Part shown: positions 43,637-54,539 of the stretch, piece by piece
How positions within the stretch are numbered: the first letter of the stretch is position 1
Layout of the letters: each line of letters opens with the position of its first letter
Source: Knufia peltigerae
Lineage: Eukaryota; Ascomycota; Eurotiomycetes; Chaetothyriales; Trichomeriaceae
Assembly: GCA_030247855.1 (NCBI GenBank)
Contig: JAPDRN010000155.1
Coordinates: 1 to 64,000, forward strand
Reading direction: 5' to 3'
DNA: 64,000 bases
The notes under the pieces: model-generated
The model's database searches: none
Told to the model about the DNA's origin: nothing
What the model saw: the letters and a program-made list of their open reading frames with translations, nothing else
Made by a program: the position numbers and the translations under genes

Positions 43637-45190
43637 ATGGCTGAACGTGCGAAATACCGGCAGGAGATTCAGCAGGTAAGCATACAAAGTGTTTTCTTTT
43701 CGCCCCATCAGATGTCCGTGGTGCCTTTTCCAAGTCTTCATTCGCACAAAGGGATATTGTCAGCTCGATGGAGTGTTGCGGGCGATGTTCTTGGGAGAAA
43801 TTTCAAATCAGAAAGACCCGAGTGCAACTCGCAAGGTGATGGATGAAGCCGGTGAGCCAGATGGCGTTTTTACCGACACCCGCCGCGCGGTCATCTCAAA
43901 AAGCGTAGCCGGTGAGCTTGTCGCAACCGCGTTGCCACGGTACAAAGAGTGACAAGCCAACTTTGGTTGTGTGAGACGCGACAATCCAGATTGACACTCG
44001 TGTCAAACTTGCTCTCCTTTGTCACGAACAACAATACGACAATGGATAGCGACACCATGAGCGAACTTTCAGCCCCTGCCTCCCCTGTCTTGGATCATCC
44101 GCCTGATCACGACGAGAATGACACTGAGACCATGGAAGAGTACAAGCAGAGACTGATTCATTGGATTGAACAGATGATGTTTGTGAGTGGAGAGACTGCC
44201 GAACCCAGCGCTGAGACAACATGGATGATCGAAGAGATTGTCAGAGAGCAAGTTGTTGAGATGGTAAGTCTATATAGGTCTTGTGTACCCCCCTCCCTGA
44301 CTAACATTTGGCAAGCTCACTCAAGCCACCGGCCTCGCCAATCGACGTGGCTCCAAGACAATCTCCATCATCGACCTGATCTTCCAGATTCGTCACGACC
44401 GAGCAAAGGTCTCCCGACTCAAGACTTTCCTCTCCTGGAAAGACGTGCGCAAGAACGTCAAGGATTCCGATGACAAAGGTGGCGGTGACGGTGCTGATGA
44501 CTTTGACGAGGCATGCCACGTTCTCTCCCTTTCAGACTGCCCTCACTAATGTGTTGATAGGCTGCCGGCGGTGTCAACCCTTCTGCTCCTCAAAAGACCA
44601 CTGCCAACAAGAAGGCTCGATTGGTTCTGCCTTGGGAAGTCCAGTCCTTCTACGCCGAGCAGGTTCCCGAACGTGAGGATGAAGAAGACGAGGAAGAAGA
44701 GGAGCAAAACGAGGCTACCCTCGCACGACTTGCTTCTGCTGACGAGCGCACGAAGAACATGACCAAGGAGGAGTACGTGTACTGGTCTGACTGCCGTCAA
44801 GCTAGCTTCACCTTCCGCAAGGGAAAGAGATTCCGAGAGTGGGCCGGATTTGGCACCGTCATCGATAGCAAACCGAACGACGACGTTGTTGATGTTCTCG
44901 GTTTCCTGACCTTCGAGGTCGTCCAGACACTCACCGAGGAGGCACTCAAGGTCAAGGCTATAGAAGACCAGGCAAACAAGAAGGCGAATGGCGGTCGTGG
45001 AGACCAGGAAGCTCTTAAGAAGAGAAAGCGAGCCGGCTGCAGCCTATTCGAGATGCCCGAGGAAGGTCGCACGCCGGTCGAGCCGAAGCATGTCAGAGAG
45101 GCTTTCCGTCGTCTTCAAGTGATTCCAAACCGTTACAAGTTCATGCGACGCGGGTATGCCGGCATGAGGACTCCCTTGAGACTGATCTGA
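43637..45190 (+). CDS. SPT3: SAGA complex subunit Spt3
   Basis: Four exons (43637-43675, 44174-44263, 44316-44510, 44561-45190) give 317 residues. Spt3 has paired histone-fold regions and helps SAGA deliver TBP to promoters. Exon 1 codes MAERAKYRQEIQQ, which continues directly into MMFVSGETAEPS of exon 2, the conserved N-terminus. Later parts are RRGSKTISIIDLIFQIRHDRAKVSRLKTFLSWKDVRKNVKD and MTKEEYVYWSDCRQASFTFRKGKRFREW, then DVLGFLTFEVVQTLTEEALK. Intron 1 is 498 bases, about eight times the local norm, and contains a second in-frame ATG (44042) that would give a longer alternative N-terminus. Intron 3 most likely starts with GC (GAG|GCATGC); the alternative GT at 44520 leaves a 41-base intron with phase also kept. 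Confidence 0.93.
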
Positions 45191-45967
45191 GGACGGTCAG
45201 CGTGAATGTTGATATGATTATGAGTTGTCAAGGTTTAACATGGGCATATCGTTACGATTGCGATTGCGCATGTAACGGGAGTTTGACGGTACGAGGACTC
45301 AATTGTGACTGATCTGGCGTGGTCAGCACATTTGTCGACAGGCGTTTAAGGAGGCGTCAAGGATCGGTGTTGTTTAAATTGCGGCGAAGATTCTTTTTCA
45401 GAAGATACCCTGTGTGATTATGAGAAACCCGGAATGATTCTAGAACTATGAGTTTCAAGAACAATGCAAAACCCATTCAAACTTCTCTTCTCTTAGTTAG
45501 TTGTCCCTTTTTCTACCCAGATCCACTCTCTGTATCTGGCTGTGGATGGAGAGAAGACCTAGGTACCCGAGGCGACCTTTGGGTCAGTATTTAGTGCTTG
45601 AGCCATTCGATAAGATGGATAAAGCCGCATGACTCGTTCCGTATAGAAATTGACCCCACACCCAGCGCCACCGAAACCGCAGGCATCGATACCCAACGGC
45701 GTCAAAAACCAATGCATGCAAGTCTTTGCGTTGGACTCGGAGTCATCTTTGTCTTGGGTACACGTAGACTATTTGCCCCGAGAGTATCACCTCCTTTCTG
45801 GTAAATTTGCATGCCCTTCAACTCCCGCCGAGTCTTTTCACCGGCGCAATTCATTCGGATTTTCGTCATTGTCAATCTCACAACCTATATCACTGCCCAA
45901 GCCTACCTAGGAGCCACACGCAACAGAACTCCTCCGGCTTCTAGTTCCATTTCTACCGACGATCACG
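45191..45967. other. Intergenic
   Basis: 3' region of SPT3 and promoter of the CCDC124 homologue. No supported gene. Confidence 0.55.
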
Positions 45968-46651
45968 ATGGGGGGCAAGAAAGGCGGCGAGAACACCAAG
46001 AAAGCCGTGGGCAACGCACGCAAGGCTGACGCCGCCGCCGCCAAACAAGCCGCCCAGGATGCCAAGGTCGCCGCGGTCGAGGACGACAAGTGGTCCAAGG
46101 GCTCCAAGGACAACAAGAGGAAAGAGGATGCCGAACGAAAGGCAGCAGAAGCCAAGGCGAAAAAGGCCGAACGAGACGCCATGCTAGCGGAAGAAGAAAA
46201 GTCACAGAGGTCGACGGGTAAAGGCGCGAACAAAAAGACGGCCGAGAAGAAGACGAGGGGCACACTCGATTTGGGCCAGCTCGACGGCGAACCGAGCGGT
46301 GGTGGTGGCAAGTCGGCGGCGGCACTCAACGCGTCGGGTATCGACAATGCCCTCGACGCCCTGAGCCTGACGGGGTCGAGCAACGAGCACAAATTGGACA
46401 GGCACCCCGAGCGACGGTTCGCGGCGGCGTACAAGGCGTACGAAGAGCGGAGGCTGCCGGAGGTTGCTCTCGAGCACCCCGGGCTACGGAAACAGCAGCG
46501 CATCGAGATCGTGAGGAAGGAGTTTGAAAAGAGCGAGGAGAACCCCTTCAACCAGGTCGGCAACGTGAGGTACGACGCCAGCAAGGAGCAACTGGCGGAT
46601 GCGAAACGGCAGATCCGTGACGGCGTCGAGAAGAGATTGGCCGAGAAATAA
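45968..46651 (+). CDS. CCDC124/Lso2 family ribosome-associated coiled-coil protein
   Basis: Single exon, 227 residues, start ATG at 45968. The N-terminus is MGGKKGGENTKKAVGNARKADAAAAK, followed by a Lys/Glu/Ala-rich coiled coil to about residue 90, a linker, then the conserved C-terminal block: DRHPERRFAAAYKAYEERRLPEV and NPFNQVGNVRYDAS. The block matches human CCDC124 and fission-yeast Oxs1. Family members bind empty or recovering ribosomes in the A site region and help restart translation; Oxs1 also links to oxidative stress. Gly/Ser-rich linkers vary. No operon partner. The minus strand of this gene also stays open for 261 codons because of codon bias; that frame is not a gene. Confidence 0.9.
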   Translation: MGGKKGGENTKKAVGNARKADAAAAKQAAQDAKVAAVEDDKWSKGSKDNKRKEDAERKAAEAKAKKAERDAMLAEEEKSQRSTGKGANKKTAEKKTRGTLDLGQLDGEPSGGGGKSAAALNASGIDNALDALSLTGSSNEHKLDRHPERRFAAAYKAYEERRLPEVALEHPGLRKQQRIEIVRKEFEKSEENPFNQVGNVRYDASKEQLADAKRQIRDGVEKRLAEK

Positions 46652-47416
46652 AGATCACACTCCTCTCGCCTGAAGGGCTGGAGACAATTCACGATTGGAC
46701 GCTGGGTTTTTTCTTTCTGTCTCTGTATCTGACTCGGCTCGGATCGCCGACTGCGAGACTAATGTTGGTGGAACATTTGAGACAGGATGATCTCATCAAG
46801 CGCAATGGATCTCCTGACCTGGGCCGAACCTTCTGTGGATGGACAATGGTATGTGCAGTATCTACATCACAATGGCCGAGCTGAGCAGCAGCATGAATGG
46901 TGGTAATACATACTAGGAGATCTAGGATGATCCATGCTTGGATGGTCTCAGACTGTACACCAAATTTCATCCTGAGATAAACGACTCTCGACTCATACGG
47001 GGCTCCGTTGGGTGTGATCTGCCACAAGCGATATCAACCATGAAGGGACATTTTCGTACGTGCGAGACCATTCGCCTCGATCATTGTTTTTCGCAGGTCT
47101 ATTTCTCTCGCCACATTTAATAGTTCGGTGTAGCTTGAGAGACATAGATATACCTACGTATCAGCCAAACATCGACTCTTTTTTACTGTATTTTCAATCC
47201 TCATGCTATACTCTATATTGTCCGCATCTACGATGTCTCGCGCCGATGCCTGCAATCGATTCAGCCCCCTCGTACAACAGAAACGGGATATGACAAGCCT
47301 TGTCTAACCTCTCAGGAAAATTCACAAATCTGGTAGAAAACAACTACTCAGATCCGACTCGTATCGACATTTCTGACAGACCTCAAATCACACACCAATC
47401 TACTACCACATCTAAT
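46652..47416. other. Intergenic, convergent 3' ends
   Basis: No supported gene. Confidence 0.6.
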
Positions 47417-48027
47417 TCAAGGTTGGTCCCCTTGACACTCGACAAAGTTATCACCACTTGCACCAGTATGTGTGACAACCAAGGCGAGTGTTCCCTCCTA
47501 TCATTACGCATGGTGTGTTGGTTAGTGGTCCATTTTTGAGAAAACCCACAGGACTTGTTCTGATCTCCCCCGCCCCCCCCTACCCCGTGACAAGAGAGGG
47601 AGAAAGAAAAGAAATGAGATATACACTGAACAAAAGTACTTACATCGTTGAAGACGACCCTGTCCGCTCCGGGGGATCCACCCGAGTAGACCTCGTAGCT
47701 ACTCAGGATGGGGAACTCGTACCAAGGTCCGGAGACTGAAATGTCGAAGCCTTCGCGGTCGTCGAATTCGTGGGGGTAGTCGTTGTCGCCGAGGGTGTCG
47801 CCGGATTGGTGAAGACTAAAACCCTTTTGGACGGCGGCGTCGATATCTTCTTGCCAGTAGCACGTGGAGCCGCAGGTGTCCACGCACGACTGACGGCGGG
47901 CAAGAGTGTCGGGCGTGAAGGATCGAGGGTACAATGAAGGCGTGGTGCGTGCGTGAAGGATGGGTTTGGGGGCGGCCAGGGCCACAGCAGGGAGAAGAGC
48001 CAACAGAAGGGACGTCGGGAAATGCAT
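47417..48027 (-). CDS. Secreted guanyl-specific ribonuclease (RNase T1/N1 family)
   Basis: Two exons (47644-48027, 47417-47497) with a 146-base intron give 154 residues. The signal peptide is residues 1 to about 19, followed by a propeptide ending in LARR at 42-45, a Kex2-type site. The mature enzyme cuts single-stranded RNA after G. Aligned to RNase T1 with a constant offset of 46, every key residue is present: His86 (T1 His40), Glu104 (Glu58), Arg123 (Arg77) and His138 (His92), as are the four Cys at 48, 52, 56 and 149. The length matches plain T1 RNases, with no long ribotoxin loops. It has a TATATAAG on its strand at 48139-48146, about 115 bases before the ATG. Likely a nutritional or competition secreted nuclease. 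Confidence 0.96.
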
Positions 48028-49090
48028 GGTGTTTTGGTCGATTTTATACCTTCTCAGCAGAAGTTGACGTCGAGGGTTGGGTTGCTTTGACCTGGAGAGA
48101 GGACAGGATTGTATGAGGTTGGGAGACACCTTCGGCCTCTTATATACAGCACTATAAGTCCGTGAAGGACCTCGGTAGAAGGCAACCCACCTACCTATCG
48201 TTTCGCTCGCTCCTTCATAATTCGTATCGTGCTCTGTCTCTCCAGAGAGAGAGTGTGTGTTGTGTGTGCTGCTGATGAGGAAGGGATCCGCATGGCATCC
48301 CTTTCATCTTCCAGAATCAACCCCATCCTATCCCATGCACATTCGATGCTGTAGAACATGCATCGCGTCCCTACCTACTCTGGACAGGATCGACGTAGGT
48401 AGTACACAGCGGGATCTCCGTCTTCAGGTCCATTCGCAACCTGAGTGGCTCGCTCGTTTCGAAAGCAGGATACAATATTTCACCCCAGTCTGGCGCTTGC
48501 GGAAGAGGTCGCATCAAGGAACAGCACAGGTTAGCGACAAGCTTTTCGGCTTGAGATGGCTTGCGTCTCAGGGCGATCTCGTCAACCTGCCCTATCAAGG
48601 TCAAGATGTGAAGCACGACGACGAGGGGAGTTGCCGACGAAGTCGGGGAGAGATAGATCGTCCTGCTCCACCCCCTTCCGAGGAAGCCTCGTCGCGAGTC
48701 GATTGGCTCGAAGCACAACTACACAATTTACGCCAGGACTGTCAGGTTCCCGGGCGATACCTACGAGTAGCTTGATACGATTACACGACTGGCTACTAAG
48801 GGTTGCCTGAGGTTGTAGAAATGTAACATGACACGGCAAACAGCCTCGTTTTCGTGTCCGATCAGCCTTTGATGCATGAAGCCTGGAAAACATGAGACCT
48901 GTGACACCTTTCAAATCTTGGTCACTTTATCATAATTTATCCAGTTGTTCATTACAAAGTCACTTGTACCATCAACTGTACTTTGCTAATAACCTGCTGA
49001 AAAAGCTTGTCCCCAGTACTCCGTACTAGAGTATATACCCAATGGTCTTCCAAGATTCGCGCACCTGTGTTCCAGGACAACAACATTCCT
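48028..49090. other. Intergenic
   Basis: About 1 kb. The RNase promoter lies at its left, the PEX7 3' region at its right. One TACTCCGTA 9-mer is at 49017-49025. No supported gene. Confidence 0.55.
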
Positions 49091-50162
49091 CTACTGGTGC
49101 ATGACGGTTCGTACATCCCACACGCATAGTCTTTCGTCCCATCCGCAACTGGCCGCCCATCCTTCACTGCCGAAAAGGCACCAGTCGACGCCGGTTGCGA
49201 ACTCGGTATGTCTTCCCATCTGTCCGAGTTCTCGAGCCGGGCCGCCCGGATCACCGCCGTCCGTCCACACTCGACATGTCATATCGTAGCTGGCACTCAG
49301 CAGCAAGTCCGGCAGGTGCGGACTCCATGCAACCTTCCGTACGGCGTAGGCGTGGCCCTGTAACAGCTGCAAGGGCCCTTTGGGTTGCCGGATGTCAAAT
49401 GTTCGAATGATTCTGTCAACTCCTGCCGTGGCCACGATGGTGCCTCGGTACTTGTTCCAGTCGTGTGTGAGGGCCTCCGAGGGTGGGAATGTCGGTTGGA
49501 GTTTAGCGACACCCGTCGACAAAAGGGGAGCGTGTATTGGTATTTGCATTGTGAGATGGTTGCTTGCGCTCGCCGGTGTCCTGAGGTCCCACACACGCAG
49601 GTGGCTATCTGAGCAGACCGCGCTGAGCATCCCGTCCGTGTGCGGACTCCATTGGGTACTGTACGTGCAGGAATGGGTGGGCAGTGTCAAAAGGCTCTGC
49701 TGCCGTTCGGGATTCCATATCTTCACTGATCCGTCCCACGATGAAGAGGCGAAGGTGGCTTTCGAGGTGAGATTCCAGCTGCAGGAAAACGCTTCTCGGG
49801 AATGTTCTTGAAATGTGGCTATGGGAAATTCGGGGCCGAGGGAGACATCGTAGAGTCGTAGAGAACCGTCGCCGGAGGATGTCAGAACGTGACATGAATG
49901 AGCTTCGGAGTGCGTCACATCGTATAGCGCATCTTGGGTGGGATAACTACACGGATCAGCCTTGGTGACATTTTATCGAGACAAAGTCCTCTTCCTACCT
50001 CTTCAAAGGCACAATGCCCTGCGGTGTCAACTCTAGAATGAACAGTCGTCCGTTGCCGACCAGACCATAGTTGGCCGATGCCGCTACGGCGATGCGATTG
50101 TCAAAGAAGGGTGAATACTTGACTGCATAGCCTTGAAAGCCCTGTGTGCGGTACTCTAGCAT
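49091..50162 (-). CDS. PEX7: Peroxisomal targeting signal 2 receptor Pex7
   Basis: Two exons (49999-50162, 49091-49946) with a 52-base intron give 339 residues from the ATG at 50160-50162. Pex7 is a WD40 propeller that binds the N-terminal PTS2 signal of peroxisomal matrix enzymes and, with Pex20, brings them to the docking complex. The first blade begins MLEYRTQGFQGYAVKYSPFFDNRIAVAA. WD repeats follow (DGSLRLYDV, WDGSVKIWNP, DSHLRVWDLRTP, VDRIIRTFDIRQP, DMTCRVWTD, DERLCVWDVRT). The segment after KLQPTFPPSEALTHDWNKYR is a loop insert seen in fungi. Divergent from the AlkB-type gene across 409 bases. Confidence 0.95.
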
Positions 50163-50571
50163 GGCGAGTATGGATTGATGAGACGCCTGTAGTCTGGTAT
50201 CCTGATGCAGCAGTCACACATCATGCGCCAGTCTATTCTGTATGGATTGAGGGGTTTGAAGTCGCCAAAAATGTTTCCCTGGTATCATGCATCGACACAA
50301 CGTTGTTGCTCGCCGTGGTAGTCAAGGATGAAGCAGCTCAAAGTGGACGAAGATGTATGACTGGAGATGCCGAGGTTTCGCCCCCCGCGTATCAACAATT
50401 CCGACTGCGTACTGCATATCGACGTTTACTCGACATTATTAAGATCCCACGACGCCACTCTCCATTCGACAGTTTCACAGCAACTCGAGCTACTAACACG
50501 ATCTTTGGTCAAAGCATAGATGATGGCACCAAGCAGAGGTTCTTCTGTATCTATTGTTTTGGTCTTCCAAT
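50163..50571. promoter_or_regulatory. Bidirectional promoter PEX7/AlkB-like gene
   Basis: 409 bases between divergent start codons. No gene fits here and no regulator site was assigned. Confidence 0.6.
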
Positions 50572-51963
50572 ATGGATGCCTTCGTCTCTCGCAAACGACG
50601 ACGCGTCTCGTCGCCGACACAGGATGAGACTCAGACCGCGCCCTCTAAACTTCCAGCACCTTGTTTACACGAAGATGAAGAGGAGGATTCAACAGATGTC
50701 AAACTAGCTATTCTATCCTCTCTTCACCCAGACAGGACGCATGATGATCTTCTCGAAATCCTCCTCTGTCATGACGGCTCAGTCGAACTCGCTCTAGATT
50801 CCCTGTCCACAACCAAGTCGCCAGCAAAGCGCAGACATACGACACCAGGCCTGCAGAGCGCCCTTCCGTTCCCGTCTACGGGCAATAAATCTCCTTCGAA
50901 GCAGCAGTTGACGAAAAAGGGCAAGACGTTACATCTTTACACTCCCGAAGACATTGCCAACCACACACCTTGCTCCGTCGTCCATAACTTCCTCCCGCCT
51001 GATCTAGCCAATGCCCTGCTCGAAGAACTTCTTGCCGAAGTCCCAAGCTACGAATCGATCTCGTTCAAAATCTTCGATAACGTCGTCAAATCGCCCCATA
51101 CAGCCTGTTTTTATGTCGACTCCCTCGCCGACCTCCAGCGTCAACGATCCGAATATTACTACAATGGCAATGATCTGGGCGATATTCGCCAGATTCTCCC
51201 CGTTATGCAGCAGGTGAAGGTCCTCGTCCGGGACGCAGTCAATGAACAAATAGCCATACGGATTCGTGATTTCTATGTCGACGGCAAGAAACTCAAATAT
51301 CAATCTCCACAAACCTGGCAGCCCAACGCGGCATTCGTCAATTGTTACGACGGAGGCGCTCAGCATGTAGGTTACCACTCTGATCAGCTCTCCTACCTCG
51401 GCCCCAGGGCTGTGATAGGGAGTCTATCCCTTGGTGTGGCGCGAGAATTTCGCGTGCGCAAGATCGTACCCAAAGACGAGGAAAATCCGGATTTGGCAGC
51501 GGATGTCTCTGGTCAGATTGCGATTCACCTGCCTCACAATTCGCTACTGGTCATGCACGCCGAGATGCAAGAGGAATGGAAGCATAGTATTGCACCAGCA
51601 GCGGTTGTCACGCCACATCCTGTTGCGGCCAACAAAAGAATCAACATAACCTATCGCTGGTACAGGGAGGAGTTTCGGCCAAAGTACATCCCCAAATGTC
51701 GGTGCAAGGTCCCGTGCGTACTGAAGGTGGTGCAAAAGCAGAAGGCCAATAGAGGACGGTATATGTGGATGTGCCAGGTTGGTAATAAGCCTGGAGGGGG
51801 CGAAGGGTGTGGTTATTTTGAGTGGGCGAAGTTCACGGATGATGGGGTTCCTTTGGGTTGGAAGGCTCCGGATCAAGTCGAAGGTGACATTGCGGACGTC
51901 TCCTCGGACCTGACTAGAAATCGAGGAGAGGATGCAGACAGCAGTATCGATGAGAGCAGATGA
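50572..51963 (+). CDS. AlkB-like Fe(II)/2-oxoglutarate dioxygenase with CUE and GRF zinc-finger modules
   Basis: Single exon, 463 residues from the ATG at 50572 (the frame goes upstream only to a TTG). A probable DNA or RNA demethylase. An N-terminal Lys/Arg-rich nuclear-localisation-like stretch (SRKRRRVSS) is followed by a CUE-like helix pair at about 42-78, which would bind ubiquitin. The AlkB domain spans about 135-370: HVGYHSD has the metal ligands His269 and Asp271, WKHS has His338, and RINITYRW has Arg356, which binds 2-oxoglutarate. The C-terminus has a GRF zinc finger from about 376 (CRC, then Cys401 and Cys413, then CGYFEWAKF). The order CUE-AlkB-GRF suggests recruitment to ubiquitinated DNA-repair sites, an inference. 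PEX7 lies divergent; an 84-base gap separates it from a convergent zinc cluster gene. Confidence 0.94.
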   Translation: MDAFVSRKRRRVSSPTQDETQTAPSKLPAPCLHEDEEEDSTDVKLAILSSLHPDRTHDDLLEILLCHDGSVELALDSLSTTKSPAKRRHTTPGLQSALPFPSTGNKSPSKQQLTKKGKTLHLYTPEDIANHTPCSVVHNFLPPDLANALLEELLAEVPSYESISFKIFDNVVKSPHTACFYVDSLADLQRQRSEYYYNGNDLGDIRQILPVMQQVKVLVRDAVNEQIAIRIRDFYVDGKKLKYQSPQTWQPNAAFVNCYDGGAQHVGYHSDQLSYLGPRAVIGSLSLGVAREFRVRKIVPKDEENPDLAADVSGQIAIHLPHNSLLVMHAEMQEEWKHSIAPAAVVTPHPVAANKRINITYRWYREEFRPKYIPKCRCKVPCVLKVVQKQKANRGRYMWMCQVGNKPGGGEGCGYFEWAKFTDDGVPLGWKAPDQVEGDIADVSSDLTRNRGEDADSSIDESR

Positions 51964-52047
51964 GAAATTCATTCCATTCATGAACATAGTTTATACAAAG
52001 TATCGATGCAATCGCGGGTATCACCCCTAACAAAAGGACCAATCTTC

Positions 52048-54539
52048 TCAGGTCAATAGCAAGATAGTACGACTCTCACGGAGGACAGTGCTCCACGAGA
52101 CGTCATTCTCGCCGGCGTCGCGCCTCCTCCAGACTTCACGAGCGACGACTTCGGCTGCTTCGGCATTCTTGAAGCCCGCCCAACTGGCGTGCCTCATGCA
52201 GAGAATCGCTCGGTGGCGCAGGTCATCGCCCAGGGCTTCACAAGCCGCTATAAAGCTCGGCCACACGGTCGTACCGAGTCGGACGCCCATGAAGAAGCGG
52301 TCCTTGCTCGCCTGGTGGCTTTCCAGGTTGCTCAGGATGCTCTCGACGTAGTGCTGTAGGATGATCGGGTTGGTGCCTCTCACGAACCGGAAAAAATAGA
52401 CCAGCAGGGCGTGGTGCATCGCCGTCCCCATGTGCGATCGCATTATCTGTGACGCGTTATTGTTGTTTTCGTTCACGATGTCGGTGGTGGTGATTATTAC
52501 ATCACTGCTCGTCGGTTCTGCTGATGAAGATGATGTCGTCGTCGTCGTGGTATCCCGGACATTGGGGACTTGGAACCTGCAAATGTCATTTTCGAGTGCC
52601 GCGGCCGCTGCGACTATCGAGGGTGGCATCGCCGGGGGAGCCGTACCGTGCAGTTCGGGCGGGTCAATGTCTGCAATAAGATTGTTCGTCCTGGCTATGA
52701 GGCGCATCAAAGAGCCTGGTATACCGTACAGTTCGTAAAACGTCTCTTCTTCGGGTCCCGTCAGGCCTAGATCCGACATGGTCTGGAGGTTCAATGCCAC
52801 CGTGGCCGAGTGCGAAAATGTGTCCTGGGGAATCTGCTTCACCATCTCGACGTGTTCGGGGAACAAGGCGTGCTTGTCGAGGGTCTCCAGGTACTGATCA
52901 CGGGTCTGGACGAACGTGGTCTGTTCAATGATTCGAATGTAGGAGAAAATCCGATGTAGCTGGAGAGCCTTGTCTGAGAACCTTCGTTTGGTTCGTCCGA
53001 TCCGATTGACAATATCTTCACACTGGAGAATGAAGAAGCGAGCATCCCACGGATCACCACTGATAATCTGTAAAAATGAATCAGCAAAGTAATTTTTTTC
53101 TTTCTTCAAATGAAACCGAACGACTTGACAAGAAGGGGGCCGCTGACTTACCCCAGTACATATAAGGCTCATGGCACCCACGAACAGCTCCTTGTATTTG
53201 ACTTTGATCGTGGGATCGGACACCATGGCTTGAAGGCATTTACGGAACGCGGTGCGAGCTATGTCGCGGAATTTGAGTGCTTGAGAGCCCCAGTATCGTG
53301 CATTCGATGACCCTTCGGGGTGAGCTCCCGATGAAGAGGACTGATGATGATGATGGTTGTTTTGTTGAACGCCTGTAGAAGAAGAAGACTCGTACAGCGA
53401 GCTCAAGTGGTAACAGGTCAGGGACAGTAGACTGTACAAAAGTGATACCCGGGCGAACCCCGACTGCCCCATGATGTCGAGTTCGCCATATGCGGTCAAC
53501 GCGCACGGCACATGGATTCCACGATACGGAGCCTTGTTGTTCGGCAAAAGTGACAATGAGTCGATGACATGGCTGGTGTAGTGCGACAACAAGAAGCGCA
53601 CGTTGTACGGGAGGTATGGCGAGCCATTGGGTAAGGATGTGGCCGAGGGATGTCCGTAGAAGCTGCTCAGTCCGCTTGTTGGGTCAGGAATGAGGTATTT
53701 GTCGACGACATTATCAAGACACGCATGCTTATCATCAGAAGAGGAAAGAACCCCATATGCACCGGGCAGAAAAGCGTGCTCGAATCCGAGGGATGAGGAT
53801 TTGTCGATGCTCGAAAAAGTTTCTCCAGCATCGAATCCCAGGAAGTCTGGCGTGAATACTTCATTCAGGAAAGCTTTGTCGGATAATGAAGAGTACCAGT
53901 CATCGTTCGAGGACCACAATCCAGCGCTCAGTTCATTGCTGGGTGATGGAGATCCGGCCGAGACATGCCGCTGACTTGCGACGCCAGACTCCATGGACAG
54001 AGTCGGGCAAAAGACAGAGAATGGGCCTTCGATGATCTGCCAGTGCCGTTGACGGTCGAAGTTGACTTCTAATTCTCTGATCCGACCTTCCAAAGCCTCG
54101 AGCACGTCATCAACCTGGGCAAATGATTGACTTGGCTGTAGGAGTTGCTGAACCAGGTCATCAGAGAATTGCAGTCCGGACCGAGCTGTTCACACATCTC
54201 TCGTCAGTAAACGAGTAACGACCACCAACTTTGGGGGGGAACCTGGGACCGAAAGAGGCCAGGTCAGACCAGCACCAACAACGTACTACCGAAGATATCC
54301 GTCCGAACTCGGCGGACCTCATCACCATCAGTTGCGCCTTTGGTCTTGCTGTCGCGCTGACCGGGCTGCCATCCGGGTAACCAGTGTAGCTGGATGGAAA
54401 AGCCAGGGCACGTCAAGCCCAGCCTGAGGCAATTGTTGCAATTCGGCTCGGTCAGGTCGCATTTTACCTTTCTCCGCCTACACTCGAGACAAGAGGTGAA
54501 GGTTCGCGACCGCGCCTTGGGCTGCCTCGCAAGGGGCAT
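52048..54539 (-). CDS. Zn2Cys6 transcription factor
   Basis: Three exons (54290-54539, 53152-54185, 52048-53067) give 767 residues from the ATG at 54537-54539. The zinc cluster SCLECRRRKVKCDLTEPNCNNCLRLGLTCPGF is intact at about residues 17-47. After a disordered segment and a short coiled coil (LEALEGRIRELEVNFD), the fungal-specific regulatory domain fills the rest (for example RFLLSHYTSHVIDSLSLLPNNKAPYRGIHVPCALTA). The 84-base intron at 53068-53151 is a multiple of three with no stop, so without splicing the frame stays open; I spliced it because GTAAGT and a T-rich CAG acceptor are strong. Divergent from the M1 aminopeptidase. Its target genes are unknown. Confidence 0.88.

Noticed and set aside
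43689..43952. 87-residue plus-strand frame between DPH5 and SPT3
   Set aside because: It lies inside the predicted long first intron of SPT3, has no recognisable domain and no splice support. Exon 1 of SPT3 (43637-43675) already explains the coding signal nearby.
45907..46692. 261-residue minus-strand frame antisense to the CCDC124 homologue
   Set aside because: Ser/Leu-rich shadow of GC-biased Lys/Glu/Ala codons on the plus strand; no family match.
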